In this document: positions 15,557 through 24,157 of the stretch, piece by piece
Layout of the letters: the number at the start of each line of letters is the position of its first letter
How positions within the stretch are numbered: position 1 is the first letter of the stretch
Assembly: GCA_031271905.1 (NCBI GenBank)
Contig: JAISUT010000004.1
Location: 1 to 64,000, forward strand
Direction of reading: 5' to 3'
DNA length: 64,000 nucleotides
Origin: Acidobacteriota bacterium
GTDB taxonomy: Bacteria > Acidobacteriota > UBA6911
Made by a program: the position numbers and the translations under genes
The notes under the pieces: generated by a model
The model's input: the letters and a program-made list of their open reading frames with translations, nothing else
Databases searched by the model: none
What the model was told of the DNA's origin: nothing

Positions 15557-16777
15557 TCAGAAGTTTATCAGTTCGACGTCCTCGGCGTCCCCCTCGTCCT
15601 TCACGTAGCGGTGATCCGCCTGCGGATAGACGTATTCCTTCCCCTCGAAGTTGCGAAGGATGATCTCCTTGTCGTCGAACCGGACCACGTAGTCGGGCAT
15701 CAGCGGGATCTTCCCCCCCCCGCCCGGCGCGTCGATGACGAACTGCGGCACGGCGAAGCCGGTCGTATGCCCGCGCAACGCCTGCATGATCTCGATCCCC
15801 TTCTCCACCCGCGTCCTGAAATGGTTGGTGCCGCGCGTCAGGTCGGCCTGGTAGAGGTAGTAGGGGCGCACCCGGGCCAAGACCAGCTTGTGCATCAGCT
15901 CCTTCAACACCTTGGGGTCGTCGTTGACCCCTTTGAGCAAGACCGTCTGGCAACCGACCGGGATGCCCGCGTCGGCGAGCCTGCCGCACGCCTCAACCGC
16001 CTGCGCCGTCAATTCGCAAGGGTGGTTGAAGTGCGTGTTCACGTAGATCGGATGGTATTTTTTCAGCATCGCGCACAGGGAGTCGGTGATGCGGCTCGGC
16101 AGGACGCAGGGGAAGCGCGTGCCGATGCGGATGACCTCCACATGCGGGATCTCGCGCAGGCGGGCGATGATCCCCTCCAGCTTGCGGTCGCTGACCATGA
16201 GCGGGTCGCCGCCGGAGATGAGCACGTCGCGGATCTCCGGATGGCTGCGGATGTAGCCTATGCCCATCGTGACCGTCTTCTCGGTGATCGTGCTCGTGCG
16301 CCCCACCAGGCGTTTGCGCGTGCAGTAGCGGCAATACATCGGGCACCGGTCGGTGACCAGCAGCAGCACACGGTCGGGATAGCGGTGCGTCAGGCGCGGC
16401 ACGGGGCTGTCCGCCTCCTCGCGCAACGGATCCTCCGGGGCGCACTCGTCCATCAGCTCCTCGACCGACGGGACGGACTGCCTCCAGATCGGGTCGCCCA
16501 CCTCCCGGATCAGGTTGTAGTAGTAGCGGGGGATGCGCATCGGGTAGTTCCGGCACACCTCGTCGATGACCTCCGCCATCCCGGCGTCTCCGCCGAAGTC
16601 GGCGGCGAGCTTCTCGCCGGAGGTGACGCTGTTGCGCAGGTCTATCGTCCACTGCTCCATCTTCGTGGTCGGGGGGGGCTGTGTCGAACCCCCTTCCGCC
16701 TGCGCCTCGGTTTGCAACTCCGCCCGTGGTCCCACCCGTTCCACCTGTTCCGCCAGTTGCCCTGTTAGCTGTTCCAT
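15557..16777 (-). CDS. kamA: lysine 2,3-aminomutase (radical SAM, PLP)
   Basis: This 406-residue enzyme carries the radical-SAM cluster motif CPMYCRYC (C145, C149, C152), the GGDPLM SAM-binding motif, the two lysine-binding aspartates (D312 in YQADLTRG, D349 in VIDAPGGGGK) and the PLP lysine K356. All of these agree with L-lysine 2,3-aminomutase, which makes beta-lysine. The Cys-rich C-terminal zinc segment of the clostridial enzyme is missing, as in many shorter forms. The GNAT gene ends 19 bases upstream and two ATP-grasp genes precede that. In methanogens and some bacteria an aminomutase plus acetyltransferase makes the osmolyte N-epsilon-acetyl-beta-lysine; the ATP-grasp genes here suggest further coupling to another amino acid. 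Confidence 0.9.
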   Translation of the reverse strand: MEQLTGQLAEQVERVGPRAELQTEAQAEGGSTQPPPTTKMEQWTIDLRNSVTSGEKLAADFGGDAGMAEVIDEVCRNYPMRIPRYYYNLIREVGDPIWRQSVPSVEELMDECAPEDPLREEADSPVPRLTHRYPDRVLLLVTDRCPMYCRYCTRKRLVGRTSTITEKTVTMGIGYIRSHPEIRDVLISGGDPLMVSDRKLEGIIARLREIPHVEVIRIGTRFPCVLPSRITDSLCAMLKKYHPIYVNTHFNHPCELTAQAVEACGRLADAGIPVGCQTVLLKGVNDDPKVLKELMHKLVLARVRPYYLYQADLTRGTNHFRTRVEKGIEIMQALRGHTTGFAVPQFVIDAPGGGGKIPLMPDYVVRFDDKEIILRNFEGKEYVYPQADHRYVKDEGDAEDVELINF

Positions 16778-16796
16778 GCGCGAATCCGTCTCCCTG

Positions 16797-17354
16797 TCAG
16801 GTCAGCCGTCTGATGAATATCAACCTGTCGTCCCCGACATCGTAGAAATCCCGTATGTGCGACACCTCTTGAAAACCCAGCCGTTGATAGAATGCGATCG
16901 TCCCCCGGTAAGATTCCTTGGCGGAGGTCTCGGCGACTAAAATCCGCCCCCCCTCCAGCCGCGCCCGCCCTTGGACATGCTCCATCAGCAGACGCCCCAG
17001 GCCGCGTCGGCGCGCCGCCGGGTGCGCCGCTATCCAGTAGAGGTCGAACGTCCCCCTGGTCAACGGCACCGGCCCCCAGCAGGCGTAGGCGGCGACGGTC
17101 GCCGCACCGTCGCCCGCCGCCCCGTCCACGACCGCGAAGCGGTAGTCCCGTTGCGCCTCGTCGCCAAGATAGATGTCCACCAGCTCCATGGCGCATTCCC
17201 GCTCCGCCGCGTTGAAATTCTCCACCGCCGCGACCAGCGCGGCGAGGGCGGGGCGATCCTCGCGACGCAACGCCCTCACCGGACGCCCCAGGCCGGCCAA
17301 GCCATCCGCCCCCGCATCACGCGCGGGGATTCCGCCCCTGTCCTCAGAACGCAT
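16797..17354 (-). CDS. GNAT-family N-acetyltransferase linked to aminomutase and ATP-grasp genes
   Basis: A protein of 185 residues has the GNAT fold: beta strand 4 FDLYWIAAHPAARRRGLGRLLMEHV contains the acetyl-CoA-binding R/Q-x-x-G-x-G/A loop (RRRGLG), and the end FYQRLGFQEVSHIRDFYDVGDDRLIFIRRL is typical of the family. It overlaps the end of the upstream ATP-grasp gene by 11 bases, so it belongs to the operon. By position it may acetylate beta-lysine or its conjugate, in the way AblB does, but it is shorter than AblB and not obviously of that subfamily. The start MRSEDRGG is taken because upstream in-frame codons overlap the ligase. Confidence 0.85.
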   Translation of the reverse strand: MRSEDRGGIPARDAGADGLAGLGRPVRALRREDRPALAALVAAVENFNAAERECAMELVDIYLGDEAQRDYRFAVVDGAAGDGAATVAAYACWGPVPLTRGTFDLYWIAAHPAARRRGLGRLLMEHVQGRARLEGGRILVAETSAKESYRGTIAFYQRLGFQEVSHIRDFYDVGDDRLIFIRRLT

Positions 17355-18435
17355 ACAAGACGTCTTCCCCCGACAGGCGTCCGCGCGCCATCGCGGCGCG
17401 GCAGATGCCCAAGACGACATCCTGGTAGGTGCGCCCCGAGGCGCGCACCGCCCGGGCGAAACCCGCCTCCGGCGCAAGGTCCGGGTTCGGGTTCACCTCC
17501 AAGACGTAGGGGGAGCCCTCCGCATCCATGCGCATGTCGACGCGCCCGTAGTCGCGGCAACCGATCACCTGGTAGCTTTGAATTGCAATCTCCTTTATCA
17601 ACCCCTCCTGCCTCCGGGACAGCGGCGCGGGGCAGACCGGCGTCGTCGAGCGGTACATGGGGCTCCCTTCATCCCATTTGGCGCGATAGCTCACGATCTT
17701 GGGCTCCTCCTCCGGCATTCCCGAAAAGTCGATCTCCGCTATCGCCAACACCTCCGGCGCCTCGTCCCCGGGGCCCGTGCCGCCGATGACCGATACGTTG
17801 AACTCCCTGCCGTCGATGTACTCCTCCACCAGAGCCTCTTGCCGGTAGACCTCGTGGACGTAGCCCACCTGCCTCCGCACCTCCTCGGGACGGCGGCAGA
17901 CGGAGTCGCTGTTGACCCCCAGGCTCGCGTCCTCGCGCACCGGCTTCACGATCAGGGGGAGGCGCAACGCCCCCCCTGAAGAAGAGAGGGCGTCCTCGTC
18001 GCCCGGCGCGCACAGGACTCCGCGCGGCACGGGCACCCCCGCCGCGTCCAGCGCCAGTTTCGCGTGGTATTTTCGCAAGGCGAGGCCGAGGGAGAAGGAG
18101 TCCGACCCGGTGAACGGGATCTGCATCAATTCCAAAAGCCCCGCCGCAGCCATCTCCATCCCGCAGTCGCCGTCGATCTCCTCCAAGAGGTTGAACACGA
18201 ACTTCGGCGCCAGCCCCTTCAACTCACCGATCAAATCCCCCAAGACGCCCCCTTTGGCGGGGGCTTCCGAGGCGCCCACGGCGATGACGCACGGCGAATA
18301 ACCGGCATGACGCAAGCTCTCTGCGATCGCGCCGACCTCGGTGCGGGCGTTGCAGGAGGCGTAGATGACCTCGCGGCTGCCCGCCTTCTCCGTCTCCGTC
18401 GCCGCATTGTGCAAGATGGCGCAGTCGCAAGTCAT
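17344..18435 (-). CDS. D-Ala-D-Ala-ligase-like ATP-grasp enzyme, second of a pair
   Basis: This 363-residue protein has an N-terminal preATP-grasp domain (ARTEVGAIAESLRHAGY) and a D-Ala-D-Ala-ligase-type ATP-grasp core: LPLIVKPVREDASLGV for the phosphate loop, ALVEEYIDGREFNVSVIGG, and the metal-binding RVDMRMDAEGSPYVLEVNPNPDLAP. Such enzymes join a carboxylate to an amine with ATP. It is not a standard Ddl, since it lies away from cell-wall genes and has a partner of the same family just upstream, with a four-base overlap (ATGA). It probably makes an amide bond in the same small molecule as the aminomutase product. Substrates are unknown. Confidence 0.85.
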   Translation of the reverse strand: MTCDCAILHNAATETEKAGSREVIYASCNARTEVGAIAESLRHAGYSPCVIAVGASEAPAKGGVLGDLIGELKGLAPKFVFNLLEEIDGDCGMEMAAAGLLELMQIPFTGSDSFSLGLALRKYHAKLALDAAGVPVPRGVLCAPGDEDALSSSGGALRLPLIVKPVREDASLGVNSDSVCRRPEEVRRQVGYVHEVYRQEALVEEYIDGREFNVSVIGGTGPGDEAPEVLAIAEIDFSGMPEEEPKIVSYRAKWDEGSPMYRSTTPVCPAPLSRRQEGLIKEIAIQSYQVIGCRDYGRVDMRMDAEGSPYVLEVNPNPDLAPEAGFARAVRASGRTYQDVVLGICRAAMARGRLSGEDVLYAF

Positions 18436-19481
18436 GGCAACACCCCGCAACGCGCGCAGGCGATGTCCAGGACCTCGTTGATCAACTGGTCGTAGCCCAT
18501 CCCCGCCGCGCGCGCCGCCTTCGGGAAGCAGGAGTTGTCCTCGGGCTTGGGCAGGACGCCCGGCAACGGGTTGAGCTCCAGGATGTGCGGCCGCCCCCCG
18601 GCGTCCAGGCGCACGTCGATGCGGCACCAGTCCCGGCATCGCAGGACGCGATAGGCGTCCAGGCACAGCTTCTCGATCTCCGCCTGCAACCGCGCGTCCA
18701 GACGGGCGGGGCAATCGAAGATGCGCAACGGGTCGGAGCTTTGATCCCAGACCCATTTCGCCTCGAAGGAATAGATCGGGTTGACATCCCCGGGCAGGGC
18801 GTCGAAAAGGATCTCCACGACTGGAAGCGCCCGCGCCCCGGCGCCGTTGCCGAGGATGGCGACTGTGAACTCCCGCCCCGGCAGGAACTCCTCCACCAGC
18901 GCCGGCTCGCCGTAGCTCTCCTGCAACCACGCCACCCGCTGCACCAACTCCCCATGCGTCCGCACCAGCGAGTCGTTGTAGATGCCCTTGCTCGACCCCT
19001 CGTGCAACGGCTTGACGACGAGCGGGTAGCGCAACCCCGCAACGCCGTCCGCCGGCGATTCGCAGGGGCGATCTGGGTCGGAGATGACGCAAAAACGCGC
19101 CGTGGGCAGACCGTGGTAGGCGAGGATTTCCTTGGTTCGGGACTTGTCCAGGCAGATGTTCAAGGTCAAAGGGTCGCTGGCGGAGTAAGGGATGCCGAAA
19201 TGTTCCAGCATGGAGGGGATGTACCCTTCCCGGCATGGCCCCGCGGAACCTTCGGCGATGTTGAATACGATGTCCGGGCGGGTCTCCCGCAACAGGTTCC
19301 AAGCGTCCCCCGCAGCATCGATCAAGACGACATCATGCCGTTTTTCGAGGGCGGACTGGATGGCGGCGATGGTCTCGGGCGTGTCCCATTCCGCCTGGGC
19401 GTCACCCCTGAAACCACCCGGAGGCTCCAACACCTCCCCCGGATTTTCCCGCCTCATATTGTAAGTTAGACCAACTTTCAT
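18432..19481 (-). CDS. D-Ala-D-Ala-ligase-like ATP-grasp enzyme, first of a pair
   Basis: A protein of 349 residues, first in the operon. It has an N-terminal domain with a long acidic loop (GDAQAEWDTPETIAAIQSALE), then the ATP-grasp core YPLVVKPLHEGSSKGI, PALVEEFLPGREFTVAIL and the metal site IDVRLDAGGRPHILELNPLPGVLP. The DIVFNIAEGSAGPCREGYIPSMLE segment matches the second domain of Ddl-like ligases. The two ligases share the same plan but differ a good deal, so they probably act on different acceptors. A strong promoter lies just upstream. Confidence 0.87.
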   Translation of the reverse strand: MKVGLTYNMRRENPGEVLEPPGGFRGDAQAEWDTPETIAAIQSALEKRHDVVLIDAAGDAWNLLRETRPDIVFNIAEGSAGPCREGYIPSMLEHFGIPYSASDPLTLNICLDKSRTKEILAYHGLPTARFCVISDPDRPCESPADGVAGLRYPLVVKPLHEGSSKGIYNDSLVRTHGELVQRVAWLQESYGEPALVEEFLPGREFTVAILGNGAGARALPVVEILFDALPGDVNPIYSFEAKWVWDQSSDPLRIFDCPARLDARLQAEIEKLCLDAYRVLRCRDWCRIDVRLDAGGRPHILELNPLPGVLPKPEDNSCFPKAARAAGMGYDQLINEVLDIACARCGVLP

Positions 19482-19504
19482 GTAACTTGCCTTTTCTCTG
19501 AGAG

Positions 19505-19533
19505 ATATAAAAGGATTAGACGTTTATTGTCAA
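19505..19533 (-). promoter_or_regulatory. strong promoter of the ATP-grasp/aminomutase operon
   Basis: On the minus strand a perfect TTGACA -35 box and a TTATAT -10 box lie 17 bases apart, with A/T tracts upstream that could act as an UP element. The ATG of the first ligase begins some 24 bases past the -10 box, so the leader is short. Confidence 0.8.
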
Positions 19534-20106
19534 GAAAAATCTGTTTTTTTATTAAAATTTTATTAAAAAAAACCACAAAATACGGGGGGATGACTTCAGA
19601 AAATCACAAAATCTTGGGAACGGGCGGGAAGCCCGGTTGACGACGCCGACCGAAAAATAGGGAAATATTTGTCACATTGAATATGAAATGATTTTTCAAG
19701 ACAGGGCGCGAAACTGTGCGGCGCCAACCAGCGGGATGCAATCCGCCGAATGTATACCAATTCGATATGGTTTCATGTGGAAAACAAGGGAACCGCCGTT
19801 TGACGCAGGGGCGTTTTGCAAGGTGCGGTGCGAATCGCTTCAGGTCTCCCTTTAGCGCACGGCAAATTCGCCAACCTGTGCTTGCGCCCCGCACACCCGC
19901 TTCGCCCCGCATGCGGTTTTGAAATCAGCGTCGATGGCGCAACGCCCCGGGATGGGCGACAAACCCATCCCGACACGCAGTCGAGCCGCGCCCATCCCGC
20001 GCACCAAACGGTCGAGCGGGAACATCGGCAGGATCCCCCTTCCCCATCCGCGACCGGGCGCGGCGCGGCACCCCCTCTGCGGCAAACGCCGGAGGGGGCG
20101 CGGGCG
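19534..20106. other. intergenic region without recognised gene
   Basis: The first 200 bases are AT-rich and likely belong to the promoter region of the ligase operon. The rest is GC-rich, with only short open frames that lack ribosome sites and family features. I see no RNA gene or repeat here. Confidence 0.5.
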
Positions 20107-20448
20107 CTACCAGCCGCTTTCGTCGCCGGAAGCGCAACCGCCCCCTTCCAGCTCTTCAATGATGTTGCCCACGATGCGGCAAAAACGGCGGGCGTCCCCC
20201 TCAAGCGACGTATCGCCGAGGATCCGCTTGACCAGCCAGTTCCCTTTCGGACTCAGCGACCTCGGCACCCCCCTCTTGTATTTCTGCACGCATTGCCGCA
20301 TCCGATCCGCAGTCTCCAGATAGCCCCGCCGCTGTCCGGGGGGCGTCCTCTGGCTATCCGCCGCGATGGCGATCGCCAAACGCGAACGCACCGCCTCCAA
20401 TTCCGACAGACTCCCGGCCATTTCACCCACCGCTCGCTTTTTTTCCAC
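20107..20448 (-). CDS. hypothetical protein, divergent from ECF sigma gene
   Basis: An open frame of 113 residues begins with GTG after a GAGGGG site. The product is helical and basic in the middle (RMRQCVQKYKRGVPRSLSPKGNWLVKRILG) and acidic near the end (FCRIVGNIIEELEGGG), with no recognised family. It is divergent from the sigma factor gene with about 100 bases between, so a role as its regulator can be imagined, but there is no transmembrane segment or zinc motif as in common anti-sigma factors. It might also be an artefact of the GC-rich sequence. Confidence 0.45.
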   Translation of the reverse strand: MEKKRAVGEMAGSLSELEAVRSRLAIAIAADSQRTPPGQRRGYLETADRMRQCVQKYKRGVPRSLSPKGNWLVKRILGDTSLEGDARRFCRIVGNIIEELEGGGCASGDESGW

Positions 20449-20554
20449 TTTCCCCTCACTTTCCTGAAATATCCAGGCACCTCGCGAAACTTTAAAGATG
20501 TTTGACGCTGTACACCCTTACTAACTGTCCACGGGTCATTTTGAGCAAGAAAAA

Positions 20555-21217
20555 ATGCAAGAAACTAAGAATTCAGTTGCAGAAGAAGTGGAAAAGGAGC
20601 TGCTGACGGTGTTCCGCCGCAACACGGAGAAATGGATGCGAATCAGCATATCCATACTCCGGAACCGCGAGGATGCCGAAGACGCGCTACACGAAGCCTT
20701 TCGCCGGGTGTTGCGCCGCGCCCCCCGGTTCGCGTCGTCGGAGGACTTGCGCCTGTACCTTGGACGCGCCATCGGCAACACCGCGTTCGAACTGTACAAA
20801 ATGCGCAAACGCGAGCGGAAGCAGTACGCGCCGGTGCTGGAACGGCTGCTCACCAGGTCGGCGCTGGAACACCAAGACCCGTTCCGACCCGACCTCCTCA
20901 TGGAGGAGGCGGAAGACCGCGCCGAACTCGAAGGGAAGCTGCGGCTGTTGCGACAGGCGGTGGACAACCTCCCCCAAAAGCAACAGGAGGCGGTGCGGCT
21001 GACGATGCTCGGCGAGGACGAGGCGTCCTACCGGTCGCTGGAAGCCACCAGCGGGATACCCCGCTCCACCATACGCCACCGCAGCCAGCAAGGGATCGAC
21101 GCCCTGCGCAGATACATGGCCCAGGAGATGCAGATGCGGGAGATGCAGGTGGCGCGGGGCGATCAAAAAAAACGCCAAGGCGGGGGCGCGCCGACGAAGG
21201 TCGAACAGGCCGGATGA
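20555..21217 (+). CDS. ECF-type RNA polymerase sigma factor
   Basis: This 220-residue protein has sigma region 2 (ISISILRNREDAEDALHEAFRRVLRR, with the -10 recognition helix) and region 4 (LPQKQQEAVRLTMLGEDEASYRSLEATSGIPRSTIRHRSQQGIDALRRYM, a helix-turn-helix). Regions 1.1 and 3 are missing, which fits the ECF group. The C-terminal tail of some 35 residues is Gln/Lys/Arg-rich and not part of the core. No anti-sigma gene is next to it on the same strand; the large FecR protein is convergent. The regulon cannot be told. Confidence 0.88.
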   Translation: MQETKNSVAEEVEKELLTVFRRNTEKWMRISISILRNREDAEDALHEAFRRVLRRAPRFASSEDLRLYLGRAIGNTAFELYKMRKRERKQYAPVLERLLTRSALEHQDPFRPDLLMEEAEDRAELEGKLRLLRQAVDNLPQKQQEAVRLTMLGEDEASYRSLEATSGIPRSTIRHRSQQGIDALRRYMAQEMQMREMQVARGDQKKRQGGGAPTKVEQAG

Positions 21218-21392
21218 CCCCGCAAGGGTCGCGGGCGGCTTTGACAGGACGCCAACGGGGATGCAGATCAAAATCCCCGTCCGAGGGATGGGATCAGAAA
21301 AACGGCCGTGGGGATGGGCGGAGGCGTTCCCCGACCGACGGTCGGACCCGCGTCGAACCGCAGCCGGGGGGACACCCCGCCTTCGTCCCGCC

Positions 21393-23795
21393 CTAGCGCC
21401 CACTCCTTCCAGAACGCGCGCCGGAACCGGAGGACGAAGCCCCGGACGCGGGTGAAGAGGAGCGGGCGCGCACCCCCTGCTCCCTCTGCCCGCCGGAAGA
21501 CGAGGGGTTGGGGGAGGATGGGGATGTGGAACGGTTGCCGGACGCGCTGGGGCGGGTGGCGGGACGGCTCGCAGGACCTGCCGACGCCTCCCCCGTGGAA
21601 TTCCGCGAAGACGAACCTTCCCCGACGGCTGGCGCCGACGGTCGCGCCGGCGCGGTGGAGGGGCGGGATGCCGTCCGAGGAGACGTCCTGGGGGAGGTTG
21701 CAGTCCCAGTCGCCGTCCGCCCTGTGCGCGGAGTCCGACTCCGGGATGCGTCGCCTGCGGCAGGCGCGCTCCCGCCCGTCCTCGCCCCCGACACGCTTCT
21801 TTCGCCAGTCCGGTTCGACCGTCCGGTGTCCGTGGGGCGCGTCGCAGTCCGCTGCCGGGTCGAGGGGGCGGTGCTTTCGCGCCGCGTCGAACTCCGGTCG
21901 GGAGTCCGCGACGGCGTCCGGGTCGCCGCAGGAGGCGTAGGCCGGCTGTCGCCGCCGATAAACCCTCCGCCTGCGCCCCCGTCCCGGTTGCGGGACTCAC
22001 CCGCCTCGCCCGGCGACGGGCGCGTCCCCCGGTCGCCGCCTTGCCGGTCGCCGCCCCGCGCGGAGTTCCCGTCGGGGTTCCGCACGGCACCCCCCGCGTT
22101 GTTCCTGGCATCGTTCCGCGCGGGGCTCGCGGGACGGTTGCTCCCGGATTCTCCGACGCGCCCCCTGTAGGACGCACCGGGGGCGTTGGACGCGGGGGGC
22201 GCCCCCACCCTGCCCGCGGGGTTCGTAGAACCGCTGAAGCTGTTCCCGGCGAAACTGTTCCCGCGCAAGCCGTTGCCCATCCTGTCCGCATTCGCACCGC
22301 CGACGGGGCGGGCGGCGCCCATGCGCCCAGACCGGTCGCCGGCGACCGCCCCTCCCCCCACGCCTTGCCCTTGGCGCGCCTGTCGCGAAGGTTCCTGGCC
22401 GAGGCCCGGATTGGAGACGGGACGGAAGCGGTCGCGACCTCCCGCGACCTGCGTCGGCTCGCGCCTCACCACCACCTCACGGGCACCCCCGTAGGTGGGT
22501 CGCGCCGCCTGCCGCTCCGGCGCGGGCCGGAAGCTATCCCGCGTGGGGGTGACGTCCAGCCGGCCCCGCACCAGCTCCCCCTGCCGCCAAGGCTGGGCGA
22601 TGTCGCGCTGGACGCCCACGCTCCGCTCGTTGAAGCTGGCGCGGCGGAAATGATCCAGATCGACGGTCCGGAAGGCGTCGCGCACGTTCCGGTTGATGAA
22701 GTCGCCGGGGCGGCGCACCGACAGCGCCCGCATCCGATCCAGGTACTGGGCGTAGCCGCGACGGTAGTGGTAGCGCCCGACATCGTAATAGTCGCCGGGG
22801 CCGAGCGCACCCCAAGAGACCCATCCCGCACCCCGGTAGAAGGCGACCAGCCCCGGCGACCAGAAGCGGAAGGAGAAGCCTTCGCCGGGGAACCAGCACC
22901 AGCCGATGGACGCATCCCGGTACCAGCGCCCGTAGTGGTACGGCAGCCATCCCCACGCCTCGTAGGAGACCCAAGTCCAGCCGAAGCGCGGCCTGTAGAC
23001 CCATCGGCCGACCGAATAGGGGGACCAGTAGCTCCCGACGGAATGGGGCACCCAGCCCCAGCCGTAGGAGGAGACGTGAACCCATCGGCCATGGCGATCC
23101 AGCTCGCCGACACCCATGTAGACGTCACCGGCGATGTGGCGGCGGCTGGCGGCGTTGCGGTCTGCCGCGCGCCTGTCGTTCCACTCGTCCCAGGCGTCGC
23201 GCCCGGCCGCCGCCATGACTTCCGGCCCCACAGCCTCTGGATGGACGCGGATGAGGTCGCCGCTTTTCACGGTGCGGACAAAGGCGTCGGCGGCGGCTTC
23301 CAGCTCCCCTTTGCGGACGATGGCGTCGCTACGCCCGTCCGGGGCGACCTCGAATCGGTAGATGCCGTTCTTCCCGGTGGTGAACGCGGCGGCCGGGGTG
23401 GCGACCTCGAACTCGACCCCTTTCTCGACGGTCAGCGAGGCGGTGCCCAAAAGCATGCGCATCTGGACGAACTCCTCGTCCAGGGCCAGCATCTCGACGT
23501 CGGTGTTTTCCGCAAGCCGCAGGACGGAGCCTTCCTCGAACTCGACCTCGATCCTGCCGCCCGGCCCGGTGTAGATGCGGTCGCCCGGCTCCAAGGGCAT
23601 GTTGACGCTCACCGCGGCCCATTCCTCGTCCGGGACGCGCTGGTAGCCGACCTTCCCTTCGACGAAGGAGATGCGCGTCAACTGGACATAGGAGCCGTCC
23701 GCCGCAGGCGCGGCGAAGCCGTTTTGCAGAAAACCCCATGCGGCCGCGAAAACCGCCGCCGCCAGGGCGGAAAGGAACAGACGACGCTTTGCCAT
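21393..23795 (-). CDS. secreted FecR-domain protein with Trp-rich DUF6600-like region and long disordered tail
   Basis: An 800-residue protein with a signal peptide (KRRLFLSALAAAVFAAAWGF, cut near FAAPA), followed by a FecR domain (about residues 35-180; VEVEFEEGSVLRLAENT type). Next comes a Trp/Tyr-rich repeat region (WVHVSSYGWGWVPH, GRWVYRPRFGWTWVSYEAWGWLPYHYGRWY) of the DUF6600 type common in Acidobacteria. The last 350 residues are low in complexity, rich in Ser, Arg, Thr, Pro and Gly, and probably disordered. GGAGG precedes the chosen ATG by eight bases. There is no membrane anchor as in true FecR anti-sigma factors, so this is likely a periplasmic or surface protein. The basic tail could bind polyanions. 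Confidence 0.8.
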   Translation of the reverse strand: MAKRRLFLSALAAAVFAAAWGFLQNGFAAPAADGSYVQLTRISFVEGKVGYQRVPDEEWAAVSVNMPLEPGDRIYTGPGGRIEVEFEEGSVLRLAENTDVEMLALDEEFVQMRMLLGTASLTVEKGVEFEVATPAAAFTTGKNGIYRFEVAPDGRSDAIVRKGELEAAADAFVRTVKSGDLIRVHPEAVGPEVMAAAGRDAWDEWNDRRAADRNAASRRHIAGDVYMGVGELDRHGRWVHVSSYGWGWVPHSVGSYWSPYSVGRWVYRPRFGWTWVSYEAWGWLPYHYGRWYRDASIGWCWFPGEGFSFRFWSPGLVAFYRGAGWVSWGALGPGDYYDVGRYHYRRGYAQYLDRMRALSVRRPGDFINRNVRDAFRTVDLDHFRRASFNERSVGVQRDIAQPWRQGELVRGRLDVTPTRDSFRPAPERQAARPTYGGAREVVVRREPTQVAGGRDRFRPVSNPGLGQEPSRQARQGQGVGGGAVAGDRSGRMGAARPVGGANADRMGNGLRGNSFAGNSFSGSTNPAGRVGAPPASNAPGASYRGRVGESGSNRPASPARNDARNNAGGAVRNPDGNSARGGDRQGGDRGTRPSPGEAGESRNRDGGAGGGFIGGDSRPTPPAATRTPSRTPDRSSTRRESTAPSTRQRTATRPTDTGRSNRTGERSVSGARTGGSAPAAGDASRSRTPRTGRTATGTATSPRTSPRTASRPSTAPARPSAPAVGEGSSSRNSTGEASAGPASRPATRPSASGNRSTSPSSPNPSSSGGQREQGVRARSSSPASGASSSGSGARSGRSGR

Positions 23796-23944
23796 GGCAA
23801 ACCTCCCTGCGGGTCGTGGATCCAACCCCGCAACTTAACAGACGCGGGAATATCGGCAAAAGGTCAAAATCGCAGAAAAATCTTCCGGGATGCCGGGGCG
23901 GCCAGGAGTCCGGACGCCCCCGCCCCGGCAGACGCGCCTGCACC

Positions 23945-24157
23945 CCCTCGCCCCTAGGCGAGGGGGTGGTGCCGCGCCACAATCGAGTGTGGCGCGTTTG
24001 GCGGGAGCCCTCGCCCCTAGGCGAGGGGGTGGTGCGATTGGGAAGCTGGGAGGCGTGAGCCTCCCCAGCCCTCGCCCCTAGGCGCGGGGGTGGTGCTGCG
24101 GCGTGGCTGGGTTTGGTGTGGCAGTTAAGCCCTCGCCCCTAGGCGCGGGGGTGGTGC
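23945..24157. repeat. array of four palindromic 28-bp repeats, ~61-bp period, the last inside the xer gene end
   Basis: Four copies of a repeat with core CCCTCGCCCCTAGGCG and end GGGGGTGGTGC lie at 23945, 24008, 24069 and 24130, each 28 bases, with gaps of 35, 33 and 33 bases. CCCTCGCC and GGCGAGGG pair around CCTA in the first two copies; the last two have one mismatch. Gap 1 is itself a hairpin (CGCGCCACA, TGTGGCGCG) and gap 2 contains CTGGGAGGC/GCCTCCCCAG. Read on the minus strand, the fourth copy encodes the last residues and the TAG stop of the recombinase gene. No cas gene is present. This holds most of the long gap between the FecR gene and the recombinase. Confidence 0.85.

Noticed and set aside
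19604-19912. Open frame of 102 codons in the gap before the ligase operon
   Set aside because: No ribosome site or family features, and it runs through AT-rich non-coding sequence at its end.
22041-23957. Plus-strand frame opposite the FecR gene
   Set aside because: It is a mirror of a biased coding sequence, with no ribosome site or domain.
23945-24157. CRISPR array with 28-bp repeats and 33-35-bp spacers
   Set aside because: Two of the three gaps are hairpins themselves, the last repeat is part of a recombinase coding sequence, and no cas gene is in the window.
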